Assembly (NCBI RefSeq): GCF_024172095.1 | Contig: NZ_JAMZDX010000006.1 | Coordinates: forward strand, 434,001 to 498,000 | From: Kitasatospora cinereorecta | GTDB lineage: Bacteria; Actinomycetota; Actinomycetes; Streptomycetales; Streptomycetaceae | DNA: 64,000 nt | Reading direction: 5' to 3' | Shown here: positions 17,476-25,898 of the stretch, in pieces | Numbering within the stretch: position 1 is the stretch's first letter | Layout of the letters: each line of letters opens with the position of its first letter | The notes under the pieces: generated by a model | What the model was told of the DNA's origin: nothing | The model's input: only the letters and a program-made list of their open reading frames with translations | Database searches by the model: none | Translations under genes and position numbers: made by a program

Positions 17476-18309
17476 GTGACGGACAACCAGACCGTGCAGT
17501 CCTACATCGACGCCTGGACGCATTCCGTCGAAGCGATAACCGAGCTGCTGGCCCCCGTCCCGACCGACTCGTGGAACCGGCCCACCGAGTGCCCCGGCTG
17601 GTCCGTCCGCGACGTGGTCTCGCACATCATCGGCGTCGAGTCCGAGCTGCTCGGCGACCCGCGGCCGATCCACTCGCTCCCCGGCGACCTGCGCCACGTC
17701 ACCGGCGAGTACGCCCGCTACATCGAGCTCCCGGTCGACAAGCGCCGCTGCCACACCCCGATCGAGGTGATCAGCGAGCTGGAGTACACGGTCATCCGGC
17801 GCTCCCGGGCGCTGCGCAACGCCCGCCACGAACCCGGCGACCTGGTCCGCTGGCCGGCCGGTCCGCTCTCCGAGGACGTCCCGTACGTCGAACTGCTGCG
17901 TCGGCGCGCCGGCGACGTCTGGGTGCTCGAGCAGGACCTGCGGCGCGCGCTGCGCACCCCCGGCAACCTCTCCGCCCCCGGCGCCCTGGTCACCCGCGAC
18001 CTGTTGCTGCAGGGCCTGCCGGACGTGGTCGCCAAGCGGGCCGGCGCCCCGGCCGGCACCACCGTCGCCTTCGAGGTGACCGGACCGGTCGGCTTCCTGC
18101 GCACCGTCCGGGTCGACGCGAGCGGCCGCGGCACCGTCGACGAGTCCGTGGTCCTCGGCCCGGACACGCGGATCACCCTCGACTGGGAGACCTTCGTCCG
18201 ACTCGCCTGCGGCCGGGTCCGCCCGGAAGCGGTCGGTGACCGCCTGCGCTTTGCGGGCGACCACGAACTATCGACGAGGGTTCTGGCCCACTTCTCACAG
18301 AAGCCCTGA
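17476..18309 (+). CDS. Maleylpyruvate isomerase-family (DinB-like, mycothiol-dependent type) protein
   Basis: 277 residues. The DinB/MDMPI N-terminal domain has the WNRPTECPGWSVRDVVSHIIGVE motif, in which the His contributes to the metal site. The C-terminal half (VTGPVGFLRTVRVDASG ... ITLDWETFVRLACGR) is the sterol-carrier-like domain of this family. The GTG at 17476 has GGAG spaced about 9 bases upstream. Members handle mycothiol conjugates; the substrate here is unknown. Confidence 0.88.
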   Translation: MTDNQTVQSYIDAWTHSVEAITELLAPVPTDSWNRPTECPGWSVRDVVSHIIGVESELLGDPRPIHSLPGDLRHVTGEYARYIELPVDKRRCHTPIEVISELEYTVIRRSRALRNARHEPGDLVRWPAGPLSEDVPYVELLRRRAGDVWVLEQDLRRALRTPGNLSAPGALVTRDLLLQGLPDVVAKRAGAPAGTTVAFEVTGPVGFLRTVRVDASGRGTVDESVVLGPDTRITLDWETFVRLACGRVRPEAVGDRLRFAGDHELSTRVLAHFSQKP

Positions 18310-18462
18310 TCAGACGGGTTACATATGACTAGTGGCATCGCGCACTGACGCACTCGGGCGCCGCACTTCGCGCCTCCGTACGACCGCGCCACCCCGTCAC
18401 GCTCACCCGTTCGGCCTCGTTTGTCCGGGCAGCCCATCACCGAGAGTGAAGGAGGGGCAGCC

Positions 18463-19284
18463 TTGAACGACGAGGCCGACATGGTGCTGGTGCACTCCCA
18501 CTTCCCCGTCACGGGGGACCCGATCCGGGTCGTCATGATCGACGGCGAGCCCTGGTTCGCCACGGCGGACGTCTGCCGGGTGCTCGAACACACCAACCCG
18601 AGCAAGGCCGTCCGCGGCATCGGACGGGAACACCAGCGCACCGTGAATACCCGAACCATTTCCCTTACCGATGGTTCGGGTATTCCCGAAGCCGCAGGTC
18701 AGCAGCACCGCGGACGCGGGAACCCACTGCTCGGCGTGATCAGCGAGGCGGGGCTCTACACGCTCCTGCTGCGTTCGAACAAGCCGAACGCCCGGCCGTT
18801 CCAGGACTGGGTCACGGGCGAGCTGCTGCCGTCCGTGCGGCGGGGTGACACCGACGGACCGTGGCACCGTCGGCGCATGGCCGAGACCCTGGCCGAGGCG
18901 ATCGGACAGGAGGTCGACATCCTCGCCGAGTTCGACCACGACACCGTCTTCGGGATCAACGTCCGCTCGGACGGGACGGTGCACTGCCGACACGGCGAGA
19001 TGGAGTTCGTGATGCCGTCGCCGGAGGAGGACAGCGGGCCGCCGTACGGCGGGTACTTCCGCTGCCCGAGCGTGGAGAGGGTGGGGATCCGCGGCGGTCG
19101 GGCGATCCCGCGGTGCGCCAAGCTGAAGCTGGTCGACCTGACCACGCACCTGGCGTACGCCCGGCTGCAGGCGCCCCGCCGCCAGCCGGACGGCGGCCCG
19201 CTGGTGTTCGAGTACGGGCGGGCCCGGATCTACGGCGAGGCGCCCGACATCGCCGCGCTGATGCGGGAGATGGGCGAGCTGTAG
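18463..19284 (+). CDS. BRO-N domain antirepressor-like DNA-binding protein
   Basis: 273 residues. The BRO-N domain (about 12-130) has the hallmarks VVMIDGEPWFATADVCRVLEHTNPSKAV and VISEAGLYTLLLRSNKPNARPFQDWVTGELLPSVRR. An unfamiliar C-terminal domain follows, with VFGINVRSDGTVHC and YGGYFRCPSVERVGIRGGRAIPRC. BRO-N proteins are usually phage antirepressors, but no other phage gene is near, so this looks like a resident or domesticated copy. The TTG at 18463 was chosen because a perfect AAGGAGG sits 7 bases upstream; the frame opens earlier at 18421. A 15-bp inverted repeat lies within the gene at 18645-18685. Confidence 0.85.
   Translation: MNDEADMVLVHSHFPVTGDPIRVVMIDGEPWFATADVCRVLEHTNPSKAVRGIGREHQRTVNTRTISLTDGSGIPEAAGQQHRGRGNPLLGVISEAGLYTLLLRSNKPNARPFQDWVTGELLPSVRRGDTDGPWHRRRMAETLAEAIGQEVDILAEFDHDTVFGINVRSDGTVHCRHGEMEFVMPSPEEDSGPPYGGYFRCPSVERVGIRGGRAIPRCAKLKLVDLTTHLAYARLQAPRRQPDGGPLVFEYGRARIYGEAPDIAALMREMGEL
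18645..18685. repeat. Perfect 15-bp inverted repeat inside the BRO-N gene
   Basis: GAATACCCGAACCAT (18645-18659) and its exact complement at 18671-18685, separated by 11 nt. It lies in a local drop in G/C. It encodes a loop of the BRO-N domain (about residues 62-75), so the conservation is at DNA/RNA level rather than required by the protein fold. Confidence 0.8.
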
Positions 19285-19315
19285 CGGCCTGCCCGACCGG
19301 TCGCCGCGGTCCCGT

Positions 19316-20677
19316 TCAGCGCGGGGTCGCGGCGACCTTCCGCCGCAGGCGCAGGATCATGGCGCTGCCGAGCAGCAGCGGCAGGAACTGGAAGCAGAAC
19401 GCCAGCCGGTAGGCGCCCGCGGTGTAGCCGTCCCCGTGGGAGAGGGCGTCGAGCAGCACGCCGATGCCGAGCAGGGTGATCATCGCGCCGACGAAGCCGC
19501 CCATGTTGGCGATGCCGGAGGCGGTGCCGATTCGCTCCACCGGGTTGGCGGAGCGGGCGTAGTCGAGGCCGATCAGCGAGGCGGGGCCGTTGCTGCCCAT
19601 CACCAGGACCAGGGCGACCAGCAGCCAGGTCGGCGGGTGCCCGCCGGGCCAGGCGAGGGCGAGGGCCCAGACGGTGCCGGTGGCGGCGAGGACGCTCAGC
19701 GCGACGGGCATCCGCAGGGCGGCGGAGCGGGAGACCAGCCGGCCGAAGAGCAAGCCGAACGCCATGCTCGCCAGCACCAGCAGGCTGAGCATCCCACCGG
19801 CGGCGGCGCGGGTCATGCCCTGGGCCTCGACCAGGTAGGGCAGGCCCCAGAGCAGTCCGAAGGCGGCGGCGGGGAAGGCGGTGGTGAAGTGCACCCACAG
19901 GCCGAGCCGGGTGCCGGGTTCGCGCCAGGAGTCGCGGATCTGCCGCCGGACCGAGAGCCGGCGACCGGGGGCGGCGGGCGCGGCGGTGCCGGGCGGGGCC
20001 TCCCGCAGGGCGAGCGCCACCAGGGCGAAGACGCCGACGCCGGCCAGCGCGATGGTGCCGAAGGTACGGGTCCACCCGGCGGTGTGCAGGGCCTGGGCGA
20101 GGACCACGGTGGTGACCAGGTTGCCGCCGGTGCCGACGAAGCCGGTGAGCTGGGCGACCAGCGGGTTGCGGGCGGGCGGGAACCAGCGGGCGGCGACCCG
20201 CAGGACGCTGATGAAGGTCATCGCGTCGCCGCAGCCGAGCACGGCCCGGGAGGCGAGCGCGGGCCCGTACGCGTCGGACAGGGCGAAGGCGAGCTGGCCG
20301 GCGCTCATCAGCAGGGCGCCGAGCAGCAGCACCCGGCGCGGACCGAAGCGGTCGACCAGCAGGCCGACCGGGATCTGCATGGCCGCGTAGACCAGGACCT
20401 GCAGGATCGAGAAGGTGGAGAGCGCGGAGGCCCCGATGGAGAACCGGGCGGCGGCGTCCAGGCCGGCGACGCCGAGGCTGGTGCGGTGCACCACGGCGAG
20501 GACGTAGACCAGGGAGCCGATCGACCAGGCCAGCCAGGCGGCGCGCCCACCGGGCGGGACGAGCACCTCCGTGACGGCACGGGGCGCGGGTACCGCGCCG
20601 GCGGCCGCGGCGGGCACGGCCGATACGGCGGACACGGACGGTGCGGACGGGGCGGTGCCTGGCGGGTCCACGGTCAT
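19316..20677 (-). CDS. Major facilitator superfamily transporter
   Basis: 453 residues with a 45-residue hydrophilic Ala/Pro-rich N-terminus and about 12 membrane helices. The loop 2-3 motif GLLVDRFGPRRVLLLG is the MFS signature. It resembles the OPA/nitrate-like branch (HRTSLGVAGLDAAARF, GCGDAMTFISVLRVAARWFPPARNP). Substrate unknown. TAGCCT lies 9 nt before the ATG, so the mRNA may have a very short leader. It is a single gene, convergent with the BRO-N gene. Confidence 0.92.
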   Translation of the reverse strand: MTVDPPGTAPSAPSVSAVSAVPAAAAGAVPAPRAVTEVLVPPGGRAAWLAWSIGSLVYVLAVVHRTSLGVAGLDAAARFSIGASALSTFSILQVLVYAAMQIPVGLLVDRFGPRRVLLLGALLMSAGQLAFALSDAYGPALASRAVLGCGDAMTFISVLRVAARWFPPARNPLVAQLTGFVGTGGNLVTTVVLAQALHTAGWTRTFGTIALAGVGVFALVALALREAPPGTAAPAAPGRRLSVRRQIRDSWREPGTRLGLWVHFTTAFPAAAFGLLWGLPYLVEAQGMTRAAAGGMLSLLVLASMAFGLLFGRLVSRSAALRMPVALSVLAATGTVWALALAWPGGHPPTWLLVALVLVMGSNGPASLIGLDYARSANPVERIGTASGIANMGGFVGAMITLLGIGVLLDALSHGDGYTAGAYRLAFCFQFLPLLLGSAMILRLRRKVAATPR

Positions 20678-20768
20678 AGTGGATCCAGGCTAGTCATCCC
20701 ATCAAATGATCTATTCGCCGGGTCGCAGGTCGGTGCGGGTGGCCGCGCGATCGACGCCCGACGGCCGG

Positions 20769-22007
20769 TCAGCCCGCCACGGTCCAGCTCACCGAGCGCG
20801 TCATGTACTGGGCGCGGAACGCCTCGTCGCGGACCCAGTCGGTGGTGTCCCGCACGGTCGCGGTGACCGTCACCTTGCGGCCGGGGGCGAGGCCCAGCGC
20901 GCCGGTGTCCAGCCAGCTGTGGTCGAGCGCGGTGGACTCCACCGGCCTGCCGTCCACCGTCCAGTCCACCTGCAGCTGCCGCTGACCGCTCAGCGCCACC
21001 GGGTGGACGCTCAGCCGGGGCCGGCCGGTGACGGCGCCGGCGGCCGGGTCGGGGGCGTCCATCGGCCGCACCCGGCGGTAGATCTGCTCGATGATCGCCT
21101 CGCGCGAGGGCAGGTTGTACGTCCCGCCGAGGGTGCGCATCACCGAGTCCGCGGTGGGCCGGTAGAGGCCGTTGCCGCTGCGGTAGGCGCCGACCGTGCC
21201 GGCGCCGTCGGGCGAGGCGGCGCCGATCCACCGCCACCACTTGGTGCGGGTCCGCAGCATCTCGTCGGCGTCCACGGTGGCCAGGTTCGGGTAGTCGGAG
21301 TCGGTCGGCGCGCTGTCGTACTCGTCGCCGAGGTCGCCGATGGTGTGCCCGATCTCGTGCTGGATGATCCGCCCGGCGTCCGGGCTGCCACCGGCCAGCG
21401 TGGTCACCCCGGTCCCGCCGGCGCCGCCGTACTCGGTCGAGTTGGCCAGGGCGATCAGGTACTGCGGCCCGTCCCCCGCGCCCGCGTACCGGGCGGTGGC
21501 GTCCTCGTCGGCGCACAGCAGCCGGGCGGTGCCCTCGCACCAGAAGTGCATGCCCAGCGGGGTGGTCGGGTTGTTGCCGCCCGGCTCGCTCTCGGCGATG
21601 CCGGAGGCCGAGGAGACCACGTCGACCCGCCGTATGTTGAAGAAGCCCTGGTAGGTGCGGAACGGCTCGATGTCCAGCAGGGCGCGCCAGGCCCGGTCCG
21701 CCTGGTCCCGGAACAGGCTCTGCTGGATGTCGGTGTAGCCGTCGCCGAGCAGCACCAGGGTGATCCGGTTGGCCGGGTCGCCGGAGAGCTTCAGGTCGAC
21801 CGTGGGGGCGGCGCCGCGGGCCCGCAGGTCGGCGGGGTGCGACCGGTCGGGCGGCGCCGCGCGGTCGGTGACCTGGCCGATCGGCGGGCCTATCACCGTG
21901 GAGGGCGCGGGGGAGGCCAGTTCCAGCGCCGCGGGCAGCACGGCCGCGGTGAGCAGCACCAGGGCGGCGGCGCTGCGCATCACGGGTCCGGGATTGCCAG
22001 ACGTCAT
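20769..22007 (-). CDS. Secreted M64-family metallopeptidase
   Basis: 412 residues. An N-terminal signal peptide or anchor (RSAAALVLLTAAVLPAALELA) is followed by an M64 (IgA-peptidase) catalytic domain. The zinc motif HEIGHTIGDLGDEY has H217, E218, H221 and D228. The upstream segments LVLLGDGYT and FNIRRVDVVSS are typical of M64. The C-terminal 110 residues form a beta-rich domain. It is probably a secreted or surface protease for nutrient scavenging; real targets are unknown. Confidence 0.92.
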   Translation of the reverse strand: MTSGNPGPVMRSAAALVLLTAAVLPAALELASPAPSTVIGPPIGQVTDRAAPPDRSHPADLRARGAAPTVDLKLSGDPANRITLVLLGDGYTDIQQSLFRDQADRAWRALLDIEPFRTYQGFFNIRRVDVVSSASGIAESEPGGNNPTTPLGMHFWCEGTARLLCADEDATARYAGAGDGPQYLIALANSTEYGGAGGTGVTTLAGGSPDAGRIIQHEIGHTIGDLGDEYDSAPTDSDYPNLATVDADEMLRTRTKWWRWIGAASPDGAGTVGAYRSGNGLYRPTADSVMRTLGGTYNLPSREAIIEQIYRRVRPMDAPDPAAGAVTGRPRLSVHPVALSGQRQLQVDWTVDGRPVESTALDHSWLDTGALGLAPGRKVTVTATVRDTTDWVRDEAFRAQYMTRSVSWTVAG

Positions 22008-22152
22008 ACGCGGGCGTCCTCGCTGCGACGGTCACCCGGCCGGACGCTCGGGTGGATGGTCGCTCAGACGTACCCGGTTCAGGCCGTGACCCGGCCGTGG
22101 ACCTGCGAATCTCCCCCGGGCGGAGCAATCGCGGCGGGCCCGGGCCGCCTCG

Positions 22153-23382
22153 TCAGGCGCGGCGCCGGGCGGTCAGCGCCAGGTGGGTGGCCAGACCCAG
22201 CAGCAGGCCCCAGAAGGCCGCGCCGATGCCGAACAGGCTCATCCCGGAGGCGGTGGTCAGGAAGGTCACCACGGCCCCGTCCCGGCCCTCCTCGGCCGCC
22301 ACCGCGCCGGCCAGGCTGCCCTGGAACGAGGCCAGCAGGGCGACTCCGGCGACCAGCGCGATCAGGGCGTGCGGCAGGCCGGTGAACAGGCTGACCAGCA
22401 CCCCGCCGAAGGTACCCACCAGCAGGTAGAGCACACCGGCGGACATCCCGGCCACGTAGCGGCGGCGCGGGTCGGGGTGGCTCTCCGGGCTGGTGCAGAT
22501 CGCGGCGGTGATCGCGGCCAGGTTGACCCCGGGCGAGCCGAACGGCGCCAGCAGCACCGACACGCCTCCGGTGGAGCCGATCAGCAGCCGGTCGTCCGGC
22601 TGGTAGCCGGAGGCCCGCATGATGCCGAGGCCGGGCGCGTTCTGCGAGGCCAGCGCGACGATGGCGAGCGGCAGCGCCAGCCCGACCAGGGCCGGTCCGG
22701 AGAACGCGGGGACGGTGAACACCGGCCGGACCGGGCCGCCGGCGCCCAGGTGCAGCGGCAGCCCGGAGGTCGCCGCGGCCAGTGCGGCGCCGACCAGCAG
22801 CGCGAGGGGCACGGCGTAGCGCGGCAGCAGGCGCTTGGCGAGCAGGAACGCCGCGAGGCCGCCCACCACCAGCACCGGGGCGGCGCGCAGCTCGGTGAAG
22901 ATGCCGGCGCCGAAGGAGAACAGGATGCCGGCCAGCATCGCGTGGACGATCCCCGCCGGGATGGCCCGGATCAGCCGCCCGAACAGACCGGTCACCCCGA
23001 ACAGCGCCACCGCGACGTTGGCCACCAGGAAGGCGCCGACCGCCTCCCGGTACGGGTACGCGCCGAGGCTGCCCACCAGCAGGGCGGCGCCCGGCGTGGA
23101 CCAGGCGGTGATCACCGGGGTGCGGGTCCACCAGCTGAGCAGCAGGCAGGTCAGTCCGCTGCCGATCGAGACGGCCCAGATCCAGGAGGCGGTGTGCGGC
23201 TGGTCCAGCCGTCCGGCGGCGGCCGCGGCGAGGACCACGACCAGCGGGCCGGAGAAGGAGACCGCGATGCACACCAGGCCGGCCAGCAGGGCCGGGAGCG
23301 AGGCGTCCCGGCGCAGCGAGGGTCGCCCGTGGTCCTCGGTGCGTACGGCTCCGGCCTGTGTCGCTGTCTGCTGTTCCGCCAC
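22153..23382 (-). CDS. benE: BenE-family benzoate/H+ symporter-like transporter
   Basis: 409 residues with 11-12 hydrophobic helices. Family-type segments are SWIWAVSIGSGLTCLLLSWWTRTPVITAWSTPGAALL, MLAGILFSFGAGIF, and ALASQNAPGLGIMRASGY. Members import benzoate or related aromatics. No aromatic catabolic genes are adjacent, so the substrate is uncertain. It is transcribed away from the sortase-anchored protein gene, with a 154-bp spacer between them. Confidence 0.9.
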   Translation of the reverse strand: MAEQQTATQAGAVRTEDHGRPSLRRDASLPALLAGLVCIAVSFSGPLVVVLAAAAAGRLDQPHTASWIWAVSIGSGLTCLLLSWWTRTPVITAWSTPGAALLVGSLGAYPYREAVGAFLVANVAVALFGVTGLFGRLIRAIPAGIVHAMLAGILFSFGAGIFTELRAAPVLVVGGLAAFLLAKRLLPRYAVPLALLVGAALAAATSGLPLHLGAGGPVRPVFTVPAFSGPALVGLALPLAIVALASQNAPGLGIMRASGYQPDDRLLIGSTGGVSVLLAPFGSPGVNLAAITAAICTSPESHPDPRRRYVAGMSAGVLYLLVGTFGGVLVSLFTGLPHALIALVAGVALLASFQGSLAGAVAAEEGRDGAVVTFLTTASGMSLFGIGAAFWGLLLGLATHLALTARRRA

Positions 23383-23454
23383 CCGGGCAGTATCCCGGAG
23401 GGCCGCGGCGAGGTCGCGGAAAATTTTTCGGAACCACCTGCAACCCCGCCGGGG

Positions 23455-23468
23455 GATGGACGTCCATC
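23455..23468. promoter_or_regulatory. 14-bp perfect palindrome in the benE/surface-protein spacer
   Basis: GATGGACGTCCATC, centred 75 bp before the surface protein start. An A/T run (GAAAATTTTTC, 23419-23429), rare in this genome, lies 25 bp upstream. Both could be regulatory; no factor can be named. Confidence 0.4.
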
Positions 23469-23536
23469 AGGGTGAGGGCACCGGGAGGGACCGGAGCCGA
23501 CTTCCACTCACACGCCGTCCTGGGGGGACTCCTGTC

Positions 23537-24373
23537 ATGCGTGCGCCCGCTATCTCCCGCTTTGTCGCCACCTCTGCCGCTGCCGTCGTGCTCGGCATCG
23601 GCCTCCCGCTGCTGTCCGGCACCGGCACCGCCTGGGCCTGCGGCGACGAGCAGAACACCAGCGTCGAGGCGCTGCCGGAGCAGCACGCGACCCGTCCGGT
23701 CATCGCGTTCATCGCTCCCACGCCCGGTTCGATGACGGCGGGCGGCAAGGTCGAGATCGGTCTCGAGGTGGTCAACACCACCGGTCAGGCGTACCAGCGC
23801 TTCGCGCCGACCCTCGATTTCTACGACGTCGGGGGTCCGACCAACATCAGTGACCTGAGCCTCGAGGTCATGAAGGACGGGCAGTGGATTCCGCTCAAGC
23901 TGCGTCCGGGCTGCGACCCGACCCGGATCGGTGACACCTCGCCGCTCGCCGCGCCGCTCGCCGACGGCGCCACCCGCCGGTACCTCTTCCGCTTCGGGGT
24001 GACGGACCGGCTCGAGACCGCGATCACCATGCGTGTGTACGGCGGCCTGAGCGGGAACGGCCAGGTCCCGACGTTCGACATGGCGGTCAAGCCGTCGAAG
24101 CCGGCCGAGCAGCCCACTTCCCGGCCGACGGCGAGCACGGCGCCCACGACGCCGGCCCCGGCCGTCCCGGCCGCCGTCACCACCACCGCGGCGGCCGCTC
24201 CGGCGGCCACTGCGACCGCCACCGCGAGCACGGAGCCGGCCGCGGCCCCGCAGCAGGAGCTGGCCTCCACCGGGCCGTCCTCGGTCACCGGCTTCCTGTT
24301 CGCCTCGGCGCTGGCCTCGCTGGCACTGGGCGGCGGGGTGCTCTACGGCGTGCGCCGGATCACCAAGGGCTGA
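23537..24373 (+). CDS. Sortase-anchored (LAxTG) cell-surface protein
   Basis: 278 residues. A signal peptide (about 1-34, cut near TAWA-CGDE) and a beta-sandwich-like domain (about 45-195, IGLEVVNTTGQAYQRFAPTLDFY...) come first. An Ala/Thr/Pro-rich linker follows, then LASTG at 242-246, a hydrophobic helix and the basic end VRRITKG. LAxTG is the motif of class E sortases in streptomycetes. The role of the globular domain is unknown. The ATG at 23537 follows GGGGGGA. Confidence 0.85.
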   Translation: MRAPAISRFVATSAAAVVLGIGLPLLSGTGTAWACGDEQNTSVEALPEQHATRPVIAFIAPTPGSMTAGGKVEIGLEVVNTTGQAYQRFAPTLDFYDVGGPTNISDLSLEVMKDGQWIPLKLRPGCDPTRIGDTSPLAAPLADGATRRYLFRFGVTDRLETAITMRVYGGLSGNGQVPTFDMAVKPSKPAEQPTSRPTASTAPTTPAPAVPAAVTTTAAAAPAATATATASTEPAAAPQQELASTGPSSVTGFLFASALASLALGGGVLYGVRRITKG

Positions 24374-24386
24374 GCCCCCGAGAACG

Positions 24387-24426
24387 GCCGATGGCCCCTG
24401 CTCCGGCGGGAGCAGGGGCCATCGGC
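24387..24426. terminator. Bidirectional terminator between the surface protein and bkd genes
   Basis: Perfect 18-bp stem (24387-24404 with 24409-24426) with a GGCG tetraloop, located between two convergent genes. Confidence 0.9.
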
Positions 24427-24441
24427 GTGTCACCGGCGGGG

Positions 24442-25884
24442 TCAGCCCCAGGTGATCAGTCGCTTCGGGAACTCCAGGATCGCCGCGATGTCGGCGAGCA
24501 CCTTGGAGCCGAGCTCGCCGTCGACCAGGCGGTGGTCGAAGGAGAGCGCGAGCGTGGTGACCTGGCGGGGCACCACCTTGCCCTTGTGGACCCACGGCAT
24601 GTCCCGGACCGCGCCGAAGGCCAGGATGGCGGCCTCGCCGGGGTTGAGGATCGGGGTGCCGGTGTCGACGCCGAAGACGCCGACGTTGGTGATGGTGATC
24701 GAGCCGCCGGTCATGTCGGCCGGCGAGGTCTTGCCCTGGCGGGCGGTGTCGACCAGGTCGCCGAGCGAGATCGCCAGCTGGGACAGCGTCTTGGCGCCGG
24801 CGTCCTTGATGTTCGGCACGATCAGGCCGCGCGGGGTGGCCGCGGCGATGCCGAGGTTGACCGCGCCCTTGATGACGATCTCCTGGGCCGCCTCGTCCCA
24901 GGCCGCGTTGATCTCCGGGTGGCGCTTGACCGCGGTCAGCAGCGCCTTGGCGACCAGCAGCAGCGGGCTGACCCGGACGCCGGCGCCCAGCTCTCCGCTC
25001 TGCTTGAGCTTGGCGACCAGCTTCATCGTGCGGGTCACGTCGACCTGGACGAACTCGGTGACGTGCGGCGCGGTGAAGGCCGAGGAGACCATCGCGGCCG
25101 CCGTTGCCTTGCGCACGCCCTTGATCGGCACCCGGACGTCGCCGGACCCGGTGGGCAGCTCGACCGGGGCGGCGGCCACCGGAGCGGCCGGCGCGACGGC
25201 CGGCGTCTCCACCACCGGCGCGGGGGCCGGGGCTGCGGCGGCGTGCACGTCCTCGCGGGTGATCACGCCGCCGGGGCCGGTCGGCACCACGGCGCGCAGG
25301 TCGATCCCGAGGTCCTTGGCCAGCTTGCGCACCGGCGGCTTGGCCAGCGGCCGGTCCTCGGCCGGAGCCGACGCCGGGGCGGACACCTGGGCCGGCACCA
25401 CGGGGGCCACCGGAGCCGGGGCTGCCGGGGCCACGGGAGCCGCGGCCGCCGGGGTCACCGGAGCGCTCGCGGCGGGGGCCGGAGCGGTGCGGCGGGCCCG
25501 GCGCTGGGCGGTGCCGGTGCGCGGGCCGTAGCCGACCAGCACCTCGCGGCGCTCGGGCTCGGTCTCCGCCGCCGGGGCGGCGGCGGACGCCGGGGCGGCC
25601 GGTGCCGGGGCCTCGGCCGGAGCCGCACCCTCGACGGCCACCGCGATGATCACGGTGCCGACGTCGACGGTGGCACCCTCCGGGAAGTGCAGCGCCTCGA
25701 CCGTGCCGGTGAACGGGATCGGCAGCTCGACCGCCGCCTTGGCGGTCTCCACCTCGCAGACCACCTGGCCGTCGGTGACGGTGTCGCCCGGCTTGACGTA
25801 CCAGGTGAGGATCTCCGCCTCGGTGAGGCCCTCGCCCACGTCGGGCATCTTGAACTCGCGGAGCGAGCGAACAGCGTTGGTCAT
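24442..25884 (-). CDS. bkdC: Branched-chain 2-oxoacid dehydrogenase E2 (dihydrolipoamide acyltransferase)
   Basis: 480 residues. The lipoyl domain (1-82) has the lipoylated Lys at about 49 in VETAKAAVE. Ala/Pro linkers flank a peripheral subunit-binding domain (KPPVRKLAKDLGIDLRAVVPTGPGG). The acyltransferase core ends with the catalytic SFDHRLVDG (H451). It transfers branched acyl groups to CoA, feeding branched fatty acid and polyketide starters. GGAGAGCGAG lies just before the ATG. Order is E1alpha-E1beta-E2 with a 14-bp gap after E1beta. From memory, S. coelicolor has two bkd clusters, and this neighbourhood matches the one beside SCO3818. Confidence 0.95.
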   Translation of the reverse strand: MTNAVRSLREFKMPDVGEGLTEAEILTWYVKPGDTVTDGQVVCEVETAKAAVELPIPFTGTVEALHFPEGATVDVGTVIIAVAVEGAAPAEAPAPAAPASAAAPAAETEPERREVLVGYGPRTGTAQRRARRTAPAPAASAPVTPAAAAPVAPAAPAPVAPVVPAQVSAPASAPAEDRPLAKPPVRKLAKDLGIDLRAVVPTGPGGVITREDVHAAAAPAPAPVVETPAVAPAAPVAAAPVELPTGSGDVRVPIKGVRKATAAAMVSSAFTAPHVTEFVQVDVTRTMKLVAKLKQSGELGAGVRVSPLLLVAKALLTAVKRHPEINAAWDEAAQEIVIKGAVNLGIAAATPRGLIVPNIKDAGAKTLSQLAISLGDLVDTARQGKTSPADMTGGSITITNVGVFGVDTGTPILNPGEAAILAFGAVRDMPWVHKGKVVPRQVTTLALSFDHRLVDGELGSKVLADIAAILEFPKRLITWG

Positions 25885-25898
25885 TCTCGCTCTCCGGT

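Noticed and set aside
18463-19284. Prophage remnant
   Set aside because: No integrase, attachment repeats or other phage genes flank the BRO-N gene, and codon use matches the host.
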